A stretch of 15,823 nt of DNA. It comes from Candidatus Heimdallarchaeota archaeon (GTDB taxonomy: Archaea > Asgardarchaeota > Heimdallarchaeia > Heimdallarchaeales > Kariarchaeaceae). The notes beneath the pieces were generated by a model. That model saw only the letters and a program-made list of their open reading frames with translations, did no database searches and was not told the origin of the DNA. The position numbers and the translations under genes were made by a program. Shown here piece after piece: positions 1-7,234 of this stretch; position 1 is the stretch's first letter; every line of letters begins with the position of its first letter. The stretch spans positions 1 through 15,823 of the forward strand of contig WAMJ01000057.1 in NCBI GenBank assembly GCA_015522385.1. Direction: 5' to 3'.

Positions 1-150
1 AGTCATCACTATGTCTCGAAGTGTCATGAAGTTGAAGGTGTTGAACACAGATGAGGACAGCATAAGCTCTAACTTATGTGTAGTTGATGAATTACCAACA
101 AGGAGAATCCCGGTATGGGCGACATCATGAAACCCTTCATCTGAACTCAA
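1..150 (-). CDS. Partial receiver-like protein running off the left edge
   Basis: On the minus strand a reading frame stays open from about position 150 to the window edge. It translates to a stretch containing GILLVGNSSTTHKLELML, followed by SSSVFNTFNFMTLRDIVMT. The pattern of a hydrophobic strand (ILLV), a helix and a second strand resembles the first beta-alpha-beta unit of a CheY-type receiver. It also resembles the start of the receiver-like segment in the neighbouring gene at 363-2132 (IVFIREAHET). The acidic pocket residues that normally follow the first strand are absent (GNSS instead of DDE), so it would be a pseudo-receiver. No ATG or GTG gives this frame an obvious start. A TTG at 148-150 is possible, with an AT-rich element centred near 174. 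The C-terminus lies outside the window. The opposite strand is also open here (2-130) but looks less protein-like. Confidence 0.35.
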   Translation of the reverse strand, partial: MSSDEGFHDVAHTGILLVGNSSTTHKLELMLSSSVFNTFNFMTLRDIVMT

Positions 151-182
151 ACAAATGCACTGACAATCTAATTTTATCTAAT

Positions 183-198
183 TGCTTATTAATAAGCA
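183..198. repeat. Perfect 16-bp AT-rich palindrome
   Basis: TGCTTATTAATAAGCA is identical to its own reverse complement. It sits in the 212-bp gap between the end of the gene at 363-2132 and the putative left-edge coding frame, about 33-48 bp upstream of that frame's possible start. A dimeric transcription factor site is plausible, and its core also resembles a TATA element. There is no functional proof. Confidence 0.5.
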
Positions 199-362
199 TT
201 TGTTTTCAAATGGGTGCGGTAAAATCATCTAGAGATGTGGCGACTTCCCATTTCCAAGAGCCAAACTGATAATGGGATGAACTTCTGCCTCTATACCCAC
301 TTAGAGAGAATATCAATGAATTTTATCCTTAATCTCTTCCTCGTATTTTTTCTTATTTTTTT

Positions 363-2132
363 CTAAAAATTCAACGATAGTAGATCAAGGTATATACTGT
401 CAAGCTCACCTGAGAGTTCAAAATAGGTTTCGGGATCCTTATTTATCATTCCCCTAAAGATAATCTCTGTTAAGGTATCTGCCTTCTGCTTGAGGTACTT
501 TACACCCTCATCGTACCTTGCAGCATCTGCATTTTTCACGATGACAACATAGTCAAATGCAAATCTCTTGAAAAAGAGAAGTGTATAACTACCAAACTCA
601 AAAAGAATGTAATCGTCATTCTCTGATAAGTCGAATGAAAGCGCCCTAAATGAATCTATAAATTGGAAAATATTCTCGAAGAGTAAACTCAGCGTCGTAT
701 CCCTTTCAACCCATTCGTAATAGAACTGCATCTCCTTCTGAGAGAAGATGTATATCGATGCTAATTCTATACCATCAATCGGAATGTATAGCTTTCCTTT
801 CTCCATCATGGCTGCGGTCATGTATTTCTCCATGGATTTCAATAGATAGGTTCTTGGTATGTCTAGATCATAAAGCTGGGATGTGATCAACTCACTTGAA
901 ACCATGTCAATGATTGAGAGCCATGAGGACGTCGACTGTGCTGACAAAACCAGATAGTCAATCACCTTAGACTCAAAAAGTTCTGTGAAATCCACACCCA
1001 CAGTATCTATTAAATAGAGAATTACCCTTAGTGATGGATACAATCGATAGTAATATTCGAGTTTGTCAACAAGGTCTCTGTAATATGTAGCATTTGTCTT
1101 GATAAAAACGACATCAACAGGTTCAGATTTGATCATTTTTTCGAAAATGGAGAAAGAGGGAACAATGCTGAACTGGATATCCACCGGGAAGTCCCCCACA
1201 CTATCTAGGAGATTATCTGGAGGGTTGATAAAGACAAAATTAGGTACCCTATACTCCAATTTGGACAGATTTGCCTCCAAATTCAAATTTTTTATTTCCT
1301 GATCTACCGCTTCTCCATCAGAAGGTAGGACATAGCTGTCGTACAATAACTTATCACCCATTGTGCGGTAGATTCTATCCATGAGTTTCTTTATCTTATC
1401 TATAATATGTATCCGGTCTACATCTCTAAGATATCGATACATGAGGACAAGGAGAATGTCATTGTACTCGTGGACAAAGAGTTCCAGATCACCTAAGTTA
1501 AGCACCCATGGTTCGTCTGACTGAACACCGGAGTAAATCATTTTTTCACTGATGGCAGAAAGATACGCTCCTAGAAGAATATCATGCTTCGAGAGATTTT
1601 CATCTCTTAGTTTAGCAAGTTTCACAATCGAGTATACAGATATTATGTATCCTAGATACTCAAGAGACTTATTCTCATTCATCTGCATGATCCCGTAAGC
1701 AGGAGAAAAAGGATGTGGATTTTTCAGCGTCTCACCCATGATACGAACAATTTGATGATCAGCTGAGATCTTCTTTATCTTGATAGCTAGATCAGGACCA
1801 ACCAAGTCAGAGTCTATGATGAAATGAAAGGAACCGTAATTCTTGATACGCTGAACTTCAGATATCTCCAGTGGTTCTTCAGTGTAAAGAACAATTCTCG
1901 CATATGGAAATTTTATTCGGAGCAGGTGAGATATCTCTGTGTGCTCAAAGGATTTGTTATTGAAGTCTAATATAATCATAGTTGGGTCTAATGAAGGATT
2001 GTTGAATAGTTTTGAAAGTGTGGGGACTTCAATTATTTTTACCTCTTCACCCCAAACAATTTTTTTAAGCTTTATGAGTAGCGTGCAAGTTTCATGAGCC
2101 TCCCTGATGAAAACTATCCGCATCTCTTGCAT
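363..2132 (-). CDS. Tandem receiver-like plus longin-like domain protein
   Basis: I do not recognise a named family. From the chosen start the protein has 589 residues. Residues 4-125 look like a receiver fold: strand IVFI, then IILDF with a possible acceptor Asp56. The acidic pair is replaced by REAHE, and the conserved lysine region reads FIIDSDL. Residues about 178-265 (MIYSG, WVLNLGDLELFV, ILLVLMYRY, then a long helix) resemble longin/roadblock-like domains. A second receiver-like unit (about 298-415) has FIK where the acceptor Asp should be. A second longin-like unit (about 455-565) contains ILFEFGSYTLLFF and a terminal helix. The layout suggests internal duplication and a protein-protein or GTPase-scaffold role rather than phosphorelay; this is inference. 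The frame is open up to 2267, but an archaeal TATA box at 2168-2175 lies inside that extension, so I start at ATG 2132, preceded by AAGGT. ATG 2123 is an alternative. It is AT-richer than the genes to its right. Confidence 0.75.
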   Translation of the reverse strand: MQEMRIVFIREAHETCTLLIKLKKIVWGEEVKIIEVPTLSKLFNNPSLDPTMIILDFNNKSFEHTEISHLLRIKFPYARIVLYTEEPLEISEVQRIKNYGSFHFIIDSDLVGPDLAIKIKKISADHQIVRIMGETLKNPHPFSPAYGIMQMNENKSLEYLGYIISVYSIVKLAKLRDENLSKHDILLGAYLSAISEKMIYSGVQSDEPWVLNLGDLELFVHEYNDILLVLMYRYLRDVDRIHIIDKIKKLMDRIYRTMGDKLLYDSYVLPSDGEAVDQEIKNLNLEANLSKLEYRVPNFVFINPPDNLLDSVGDFPVDIQFSIVPSFSIFEKMIKSEPVDVVFIKTNATYYRDLVDKLEYYYRLYPSLRVILYLIDTVGVDFTELFESKVIDYLVLSAQSTSSWLSIIDMVSSELITSQLYDLDIPRTYLLKSMEKYMTAAMMEKGKLYIPIDGIELASIYIFSQKEMQFYYEWVERDTTLSLLFENIFQFIDSFRALSFDLSENDDYILFEFGSYTLLFFKRFAFDYVVIVKNADAARYDEGVKYLKQKADTLTEIIFRGMINKDPETYFELSGELDSIYLDLLSLNF

Positions 2133-2167
2133 ACTATTACCTTGACACAAGATTTTAACCTTCAACC

Positions 2168-2175
2168 TATTTAAA
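2168..2175 (-). promoter_or_regulatory. TATA box for the receiver/longin-like gene
   Basis: On the minus strand this reads TTTAAATA, close to the archaeal box A consensus. Transcription would start near 2145-2148, leaving a leader of about 14 nt before ATG 2132. The leader contains AAGGT at 2139-2143 as a weak ribosome binding site. This decides the start against the longer open frame. Confidence 0.55.
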
Positions 2176-2541
2176 CGTAGTTCTCGATTATATTTCCTAG
2201 AGCTAAGAGAATTTTTGATTTTTCTGTGGACGGAAGTGATATTGTCTGAGGATTGTTGACAGATCAAAACAAGCGGATCTGGGAGACGGTTATCTCAGAA
2301 TCAGAAGGAATATTGCAGTAGTCCAAATATTGTAAAAACTGTAGATTACACGAATTAGGTAGTGAGAATGCAATGATAAATCTTTCTCAAAAAACTGTAC
2401 TAATAACCGTAATTTTCCATAATTTGTGGCACAAAATTATTTACATAGGTAGGAAGAACAAGAATTCAACATTAAAATTAATGAAAAAAATGTGCATGTA
2501 TCGCTTGTATATTCTGTTTTAGAATTGTCCCATTTGTACCA

Positions 2542-2555
2542 ATATTGCGCAATAT
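2542..2555. promoter_or_regulatory. Perfect 14-bp palindrome, candidate operator upstream of cpgS-like gene
   Basis: ATATTGCGCAATAT is a perfect inverted repeat. It lies 8 bp upstream of a TATA-like TATTTAT (2564-2570) and 65 bp upstream of the start codon. GCGC at its centre stands out in an otherwise AT-rich spacer. Upstream of the TATA box is where archaeal activators often bind, so a dimeric regulator site is plausible. Confidence 0.45.
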
Positions 2556-2563
2556 GTACTGGA

Positions 2564-2598
2564 TATTTATGACTTGGTCTCTTCAGATCATTTCAAAT
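2564..2598 (+). promoter_or_regulatory. Candidate promoter elements for cpgS-like gene
   Basis: Two AT-rich elements could act as box A. TATTTAT at 2564-2570 would give a leader of roughly 25-30 nt. TTTCAAAT at 2591-2598 is centred about 26 nt before the ATG and would give a leaderless message. No Shine-Dalgarno precedes the ATG (atcgtcacct), which favours the second, although its match to consensus is weaker. Confidence 0.4.
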
Positions 2599-2620
2599 AC
2601 CAGAACTCAAATCGTCACCT

Positions 2621-3964
2621 ATGAGCCAAAAGATCAACACTTTGATACTTGGTGCGGCAGGAAGAGACTTCCATAACTTTAATACATTCTTCAGGGATGG
2701 TAAGTACGCGGATCGATATGACGTGAAAGCATTCACTGCAGAACAGATTCCAGGGATAGACGACAAGATGTATCCTCCAGAACTAGCTGGTGAGAGATAT
2801 CCCAATGGTATCCCAATCAGACCTCTCAAGGAGATGGAGAAGATCATCAAGGAGGAGGACATCGAACTGGTGGTCCTCGCATACTCCGACCTCCCGTACA
2901 ATTACGTTATGCAGCAGTCCGCAAGGGCAAACGCTGCAGGAGCAAACTTCATGCTTCTCGGCCCCAAGGACACCATGATAAAGTCCAACAAGCCTGTTCT
3001 CTCAATTTGTGCGGTCAGGACTGGATGTGGAAAATCTCAAACTTCGAGGAAGGTCACTGGTTTGCTGAAGAAGCACGGGAAGAAGGCTGCTGCGATCAGG
3101 CATCCTATGCCATACGGTGACCTTGTCAAGATGACATGGCAAAGATTCGCCACCTACCAAGACATGATCGACCAGAACTGTACCATTGAGGAGATGGAGG
3201 AGTACGAACCCCACATCAAAGCAGGCAACATCGTCTTTGCGGGTGTAGACTACAAGAAGATCCTCGAAGAAGCCGAGAAAGAGGTTGATGTCATCCTCTG
3301 GGATGGCGGTAACAACGACTTCCCGTTCTACGTCTCGGATCTGGAAATCGTTATCGTGGACCCCCACAGAGTCGGTGACGAGATCACTTACTACCCCGGT
3401 CAGGTCAACTTCATCAGGGCTGATGTCATCGTCATCAACAAGGCTGACTCTGCACCAGAAGGTAGCATCGAGCAACTCAAGAAGAACATTGCTGAGTGGA
3501 ATCCAGATGCCACTGTCATCGTCGCAGACTCCAAGATTATTGTAACAGACGAGGAGGCGATCAAAGGAAAGAAGGTACTTGTTGTCGAGGACGGTCCCAC
3601 CGTAACCCATGGAAACGTGACGACTGGTGCGGGGACAATCGCAGCTCAGAGACTTGGATGTGACATCATCATGAACCCTGAGGAGTTCGCGGTTGGTTCT
3701 ATTAAGGACACATACGAGAAGTACTCACACCTCAAGGGATCAGGTATCCTCCCTGCCATGGGGTACGGTAAGCAGCAGATGAAGGACTTGGAGGCCACCA
3801 TCAACGCCTCAGGAGCCGAAGCTGTTGTCATCGGTACACCCATCGATCTCTCGAAGATTGTGGACATCAAACTACCCTACTCACTCATCAAGTATGATCT
3901 GGACGAGAAGGATGGGAGCCTTGAGCCAATCATTGAGGAATTCGTGAAGAAGCACTTCTCATAA
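2621..3964 (+). CDS. cpgS: Cyclic 2,3-diphosphoglycerate synthase-like P-loop protein (COG2403 family)
   Basis: The family includes the methanogen enzyme that closes 2,3-diphosphoglycerate into the cyclic form at the cost of ATP. Many members in other archaea and bacteria are only annotated as predicted GTPases. The 447-residue length fits the family (about 450-460). The N-terminal part is Rossmann-like, with GAAGRDFHNF at 11-20 and the typical IPGIDDKMYPPELAG at 43-57. A Walker A P-loop follows (RTGCGKS, 133-139), then a Walker B-like strand VILWDGGNNDFPF (224-236) and NKAD (273-276). No signal peptide or membrane segment is present, so it is cytosolic. Codons are strongly biased to C-ending forms (ATC, GAC, CTC), unlike the AT-rich gene to its left, which suggests high expression. 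The ATG is the only sensible start. The family call is firm; the exact substrate in a non-methanogen is not. Confidence 0.88.
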   Translation: MSQKINTLILGAAGRDFHNFNTFFRDGKYADRYDVKAFTAEQIPGIDDKMYPPELAGERYPNGIPIRPLKEMEKIIKEEDIELVVLAYSDLPYNYVMQQSARANAAGANFMLLGPKDTMIKSNKPVLSICAVRTGCGKSQTSRKVTGLLKKHGKKAAAIRHPMPYGDLVKMTWQRFATYQDMIDQNCTIEEMEEYEPHIKAGNIVFAGVDYKKILEEAEKEVDVILWDGGNNDFPFYVSDLEIVIVDPHRVGDEITYYPGQVNFIRADVIVINKADSAPEGSIEQLKKNIAEWNPDATVIVADSKIIVTDEEAIKGKKVLVVEDGPTVTHGNVTTGAGTIAAQRLGCDIIMNPEEFAVGSIKDTYEKYSHLKGSGILPAMGYGKQQMKDLEATINASGAEAVVIGTPIDLSKIVDIKLPYSLIKYDLDEKDGSLEPIIEEFVKKHFS

Positions 3965-4185
3965 ATGACGTAATTCTCTATATCTTCAAATGTAAGGCTA
4001 AGTTGATGTGAACCCTCAGGGGATCCTAATCTTTCTTCTATTATTGGAGAAGTGGAACTCCATTATTACCACACGATACACACCAATAGCTTGGTCAACC
4101 AGAAAAGAATAAGCTATCTGAAAAATCAGGATTGTCTCTAATAGTTGGAGTAGAGGGATCGTAGACATGTTTGATGAAAGAGAGA

Positions 4186-4217
4186 TTAAATTGGGGTCAT
4201 AGACTACGCTCTTAAAG
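4186..4217 (+). promoter_or_regulatory. Candidate promoter for the dehydrogenase gene
   Basis: Two AT-rich elements precede the GTG at 4238: TTAAATT (4186-4192), which would give a leader of about 22 nt, and CTTAAAG (4211-4217), centred 24 nt before the start and compatible with a leaderless message. There is no clear Shine-Dalgarno. The rest of the 273-bp spacer 3965-4237 holds only a weak 5-bp hairpin (CTTCT/AGAAG, 4035-4052). Confidence 0.3.
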
Positions 4218-4237
4218 CCATCAGAGAAGTACGATCA

Positions 4238-5245
4238 GTGAAAGCTGTAGTCTTAAAGAAGTTCGGTGGGCCGAACGTACTGGAGGTCACAGACATCGAG
4301 GAACCCACTCCAAGTGAAAATCAGATTAAGGTCAAGATGATTTACGCAGGTCTGAACTGGGCAGAGCTCCTATCCCGAAAAGGGTTCTACTCTTGGGCAC
4401 CACCACTACCTTACACCTTGGGTATGGAAGGAGTCGGTGAGGTTGTTGAGTGTGGAAGGAATATAGATGAGGTAGAGGTAGGGGATACAGTCATGGTGGC
4501 AGGTCAGTATGGCTCGTACGCACAGTACACCCTCGTGGACAGGGAGAGGATAGTGAGAAAGCCCGAATATCTCAGTATGAGAGAAGGGGCTGCTTTCACC
4601 TCGAATTTTATCACTGCATGGGTAGGTCTCAACGAGATGGCCCGTGTTCGACCAGGAGAGATCGGGCTTGTCCATGCTGCTGCTGGAGGTGTGGGCACAG
4701 CGACCCTACAACTCGGAAAAGCCATGGGTCTTACCATGTATGGAACCTCCTCACCGGGTAAGAAAAAGATTGTCGAGGCCCTTGGAGCAACCCACTTGAC
4801 ATACGAAGGTTTTGTTGAGGAGCTGAACGGAGTCAGACCAGATGTCATTATGGAGTCGATTGGAGGGAAGGTATTCAAGCAGAGTTTCGACATTCTTAGT
4901 CCTATGGGAAGAATCGTCTTGGTCGGAGCACTCTCCTTGAAGAAGCCTCCTTTCTGGAACCCGTTGGCTTGGATTAAACTCTACAGGGATTTACCTAAGG
5001 TGGATATCCGGTCGGTTCTTCGGAGGTCGAGAGCATTTATGGGACTACACGTGGGTTATCTCCTAGCAGACCCTCCGAAATTGAGGAGGAAGTTCAATGA
5101 GATGGTCGAAGTATGCATAGATCACGAACTCCGCCCAATTGTTCGTGACGAGGCGATCTTCCCTATGAGTCGGATACAAGACGCTCACCATTATTTCGAG
5201 GATAGGAAGAGTGTGGGGAAGGTTCTGATTGATCCTTGGAAATAG
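4238..5245 (+). CDS. Zinc-free medium-chain dehydrogenase, quinone oxidoreductase/VAT1-like
   Basis: This is a cytosolic NAD(P)H-dependent oxidoreductase of the MDR superfamily, of normal length at 335 residues. The GroES-like N-terminal half carries KAVVLKKFGGP and AGLNWAELLSRKGFY (about 37-51), then the conserved LGMEGVGEVVECG (61-73). The Rossmann half starts with the dinucleotide motif HAAAGGVGTATLQLGKAMG (146-164). The catalytic-zinc ligands and the structural-zinc cysteine cluster of alcohol dehydrogenases are missing, as in quinone reductases. The insert with NPLAWIKLY and the later GLHVGYLL (269-276) are reminiscent of the VAT1 branch. Translation starts at GTG, in phase with the conserved KAVV N-terminus. 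The natural substrate (a quinone, enone or other reactive carbonyl) cannot be told from sequence. It ends 57 bp before the protease gene, so cotranscription is possible. Confidence 0.88.
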   Translation: MKAVVLKKFGGPNVLEVTDIEEPTPSENQIKVKMIYAGLNWAELLSRKGFYSWAPPLPYTLGMEGVGEVVECGRNIDEVEVGDTVMVAGQYGSYAQYTLVDRERIVRKPEYLSMREGAAFTSNFITAWVGLNEMARVRPGEIGLVHAAAGGVGTATLQLGKAMGLTMYGTSSPGKKKIVEALGATHLTYEGFVEELNGVRPDVIMESIGGKVFKQSFDILSPMGRIVLVGALSLKKPPFWNPLAWIKLYRDLPKVDIRSVLRRSRAFMGLHVGYLLADPPKLRRKFNEMVEVCIDHELRPIVRDEAIFPMSRIQDAHHYFEDRKSVGKVLIDPWK

Positions 5246-5271
5246 AGGTTGTCGGTGTTGAAATCGATAGG

Positions 5272-5277
5272 TATTTA
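5272..5277 (+). promoter_or_regulatory. TATA-like element for the S8 protease gene
   Basis: TATTTA sits in the 57-bp gap after the dehydrogenase gene, centred about 28 nt before the GTG start at 5303. This spacing predicts a transcript starting within a few nucleotides of the start codon, in line with the absence of a Shine-Dalgarno. If active, the protease gene has its own promoter. Confidence 0.4.
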
Positions 5278-5302
5278 CCGAAGATTATAGTAAACCAGAT
5301 TA

Positions 5303-7198
5303 GTGAGTTTTACCAGTAGGCGTTTCAAGACGACCCTTACCCTCCTCATGGTGGCCCTTATATTCTCAGTGACGTTAGGGGTATACTACATATATTTCCA
5401 GATTAATGAATATGACAGAAATGGTGTACGGGTTGGGGTGGTAGACTCTGGGTGTTCAAGTACCCAGTCAAATATAGTTAGAGCAGACAGCTTTGTCAAT
5501 TACACCTATGGCTACAAACTGAACTCACCGTATCCCTTCGATGTCCTTAATCATGGAAGTAAGGTTTGTGGTAAGATACTGGAACAAGCACCCGATGCAC
5601 TCCTCTACTCTGCAAGAATTGCGGGTGATACGGGTGAGATCACTTATGACGGTCTGCTCGCCGCGATTGACTGGCTGGCAGAGGACATGGAAGTAGACAT
5701 AATCAACCTCTCCCTCGGAGCATTCTTCTACCTGAGCTCTGAGTTCGAGATGGCCCTAAGAGAATACACAGATCAGGGGATCATCATTGTCACTGCATCG
5801 GGTAATGATGGTGGAGCATCAAGCCTCGCCAACCGAGGAATAATCCAGTGGCCCGGTGTCATGCCATGGACAGTGACTGTCGGGGCAGAGGAAGAGAACG
5901 GCACCGTCTCTGATTTCAGTTCGGTCGGATCAAGTATATACCAGATGAATGTCGTAGAGTTTGCAGCGAGTGGAGTCAGTGGTGGAGCTCGGGGAACCTC
6001 ATTCTCCGCACCTACAATAACAGGAATACTCGCTTATACTATGGCCTTCGGTCGAGCTCTTGGCTACGACCTCAATTCTCAGCAACTTCAAGCCATTCTA
6101 GCCCTGTCTAATAGTAATCAATACTCTGCAGAGGTGGGGTGGGGTCTTCCAGATATCGAAAAAATAACCGATAGTTTCGATACCCTCCTCTCTGCAGCCA
6201 ACACATCAGTCCTTATCGAGGCCTCGAATGGGATAGACCCATCAATTCGATTTCCGGGGGAGAATGTATCCTACAGGTTCAAGGTCATCCATCAGACCGA
6301 GCTGACTTCTGCCCTGAGACTCGGAGGAGATGTCATCGATCCTACATGGAAAATTATTCAGTCGGGTAACTGGGGATCGATCGTAGAGGTGAGGTTCACT
6401 GTTCCCCAGAATGTCAGTAGCGCTACAGTTACAATCTCTGGAACAACTAGGGTAGAGATATCGATGAATGTGACGGACAGGCCGTTCAATAGAGTACTGA
6501 TGGATAACTCCCTATCTGCAAGTGGGTATAACTTCCCTCGAGGTGAGCTTCGGTTCTTGGATTCGGTCTTCAGGGAGAATGGGATTGTTGCTGACTACGA
6601 GCATTTTGGAATGGCTAACCTCACAGAGTACCAACTAGTCATCCTTCTCGATGCAGGCCAGTTCGTCTTTACTGACTCTGGTAAGACATTCACACGTACT
6701 GATGACCAATCTGTTTACACCCCATATCTTGACTACCTGAGAGCAGGTGGGAATATCTTCGTATTTGGGAACAGCTCGGACAAGTCCAAAGACACGTTGA
6801 ATCCACTGATGAATGAGCTGGGAATTAAATTGACAAACGAGGTGGAGGGGCAACCGAACCTCTTTGTATCAAGCAGTAATTTCACCACTGACTCTGAGTA
6901 CCAAGATCTTTTCGATGGAGTATCACAGTTGTACTACAAGGGTATGGGTATGACCTCCACCAATGAGAATAGCACCGAGCTAGTGTGGTACTCTGAAGTA
7001 GTGGACAAGGGTCCAATCTCCGAGTTGGTCGACCATGCTCTGGCTATCGGTGGGACATACGGGTCTGGGAATTTCATAGTTTTCAATAATCTGGATGCCT
7101 ACCGTAACTCCCAGATCGGGGGTAAAGAGGGGAATGTAAAATTTCTACTCAACTCCCTTATCTGGTTATTTAGTAAGACCTCACAAAGTAATCTTTAA
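5303..7198 (+). CDS. Membrane-anchored subtilisin-like S8 serine protease with Rossmann-like C-terminal domain
   Basis: The basic N-terminus (SRRFK) and hydrophobic stretch at about 10-33 form a signal anchor, putting the catalytic domain outside the cell. All catalytic residues are visible: Asp48 in VGVVDSG, His84 in LNHGSKVCG, the oxyanion Asn168 in TASGNDGG, and Ser233 in GTSFSAP. There is no recognisable inhibitor-type prodomain between the anchor and the catalytic Asp region; the spacing is only about 14 residues. Residues about 300-395 look like a beta-sandwich. Residues about 397-620 look like a glutamine-amidotransferase-like/DUF4350-like fold: RVLMDNSL, YQLVILLDAG, then YLRAGGNIFVFGN and FIVFNN. 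No C-terminal membrane segment is seen. The start is GTG. It opens a three-gene run with a CARDB protein (36-bp gap) and a polytopic protein. Its likely role is regulated proteolysis at the cell surface; substrates are unknown. Confidence 0.87.
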   Translation: MSFTSRRFKTTLTLLMVALIFSVTLGVYYIYFQINEYDRNGVRVGVVDSGCSSTQSNIVRADSFVNYTYGYKLNSPYPFDVLNHGSKVCGKILEQAPDALLYSARIAGDTGEITYDGLLAAIDWLAEDMEVDIINLSLGAFFYLSSEFEMALREYTDQGIIIVTASGNDGGASSLANRGIIQWPGVMPWTVTVGAEEENGTVSDFSSVGSSIYQMNVVEFAASGVSGGARGTSFSAPTITGILAYTMAFGRALGYDLNSQQLQAILALSNSNQYSAEVGWGLPDIEKITDSFDTLLSAANTSVLIEASNGIDPSIRFPGENVSYRFKVIHQTELTSALRLGGDVIDPTWKIIQSGNWGSIVEVRFTVPQNVSSATVTISGTTRVEISMNVTDRPFNRVLMDNSLSASGYNFPRGELRFLDSVFRENGIVADYEHFGMANLTEYQLVILLDAGQFVFTDSGKTFTRTDDQSVYTPYLDYLRAGGNIFVFGNSSDKSKDTLNPLMNELGIKLTNEVEGQPNLFVSSSNFTTDSEYQDLFDGVSQLYYKGMGMTSTNENSTELVWYSEVVDKGPISELVDHALAIGGTYGSGNFIVFNNLDAYRNSQIGGKEGNVKFLLNSLIWLFSKTSQSNL

Positions 7199-7203
7199 GT
7201 AAT
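7194..7203 (+). promoter_or_regulatory. Possible TATA box overlapping the protease stop codon
   Basis: TTTAAGTAAT spans the stop codon of the protease gene and lies about 37 nt before the next ATG, predicting a leader of about 10 nt. It could be an internal promoter for the CARDB gene, or simply the AT-rich gene end. No Shine-Dalgarno precedes the ATG at 7235, which makes an internal promoter somewhat more likely. Confidence 0.3.
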
Positions 7204-7234
7204 TCCCAACGCCCCTTTAGTATGTTAAAATACG

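Larger units (their letters stand above)
2133..2620. other. AT-rich divergent intergenic region
   Basis: This 488-bp spacer separates two genes that point away from each other. It contains the TATA box for the left gene, a perfect 14-bp palindrome and two candidate TATA elements for the right gene. No convincing coding frame is seen: the open extension of the left gene through 2267 lacks any recognisable domain, and the other frames hold only tiny ORFs. No RNA gene was recognised. Confidence 0.6.

Noticed and set aside
84..269. Plus-strand 61-codon open frame at the left edge
   Set aside because: It has no recognisable domain, is rich in Cys, His and Asn, overlaps the 16-bp palindrome and runs opposite a better-looking minus frame.
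344..363. T-rich run read as a terminator of the gene at 363-2132
   Set aside because: The T-tract is on the plus strand; for a minus-strand gene the transcript would carry A-runs here, so it cannot be that gene's oligo-T terminator.
3002..3610. Long minus-strand open frame of 202 codons
   Set aside because: It is fully inside the cpgS-like gene on the other strand; the strong codon bias of that gene removes stops in the antisense frame.
4035..4052. CTTCT/AGAAG hairpin after the cpgS-like gene as a terminator
   Set aside because: The stem is only 5 bp, lies about 70 bp past the stop and has no T-tract after it.
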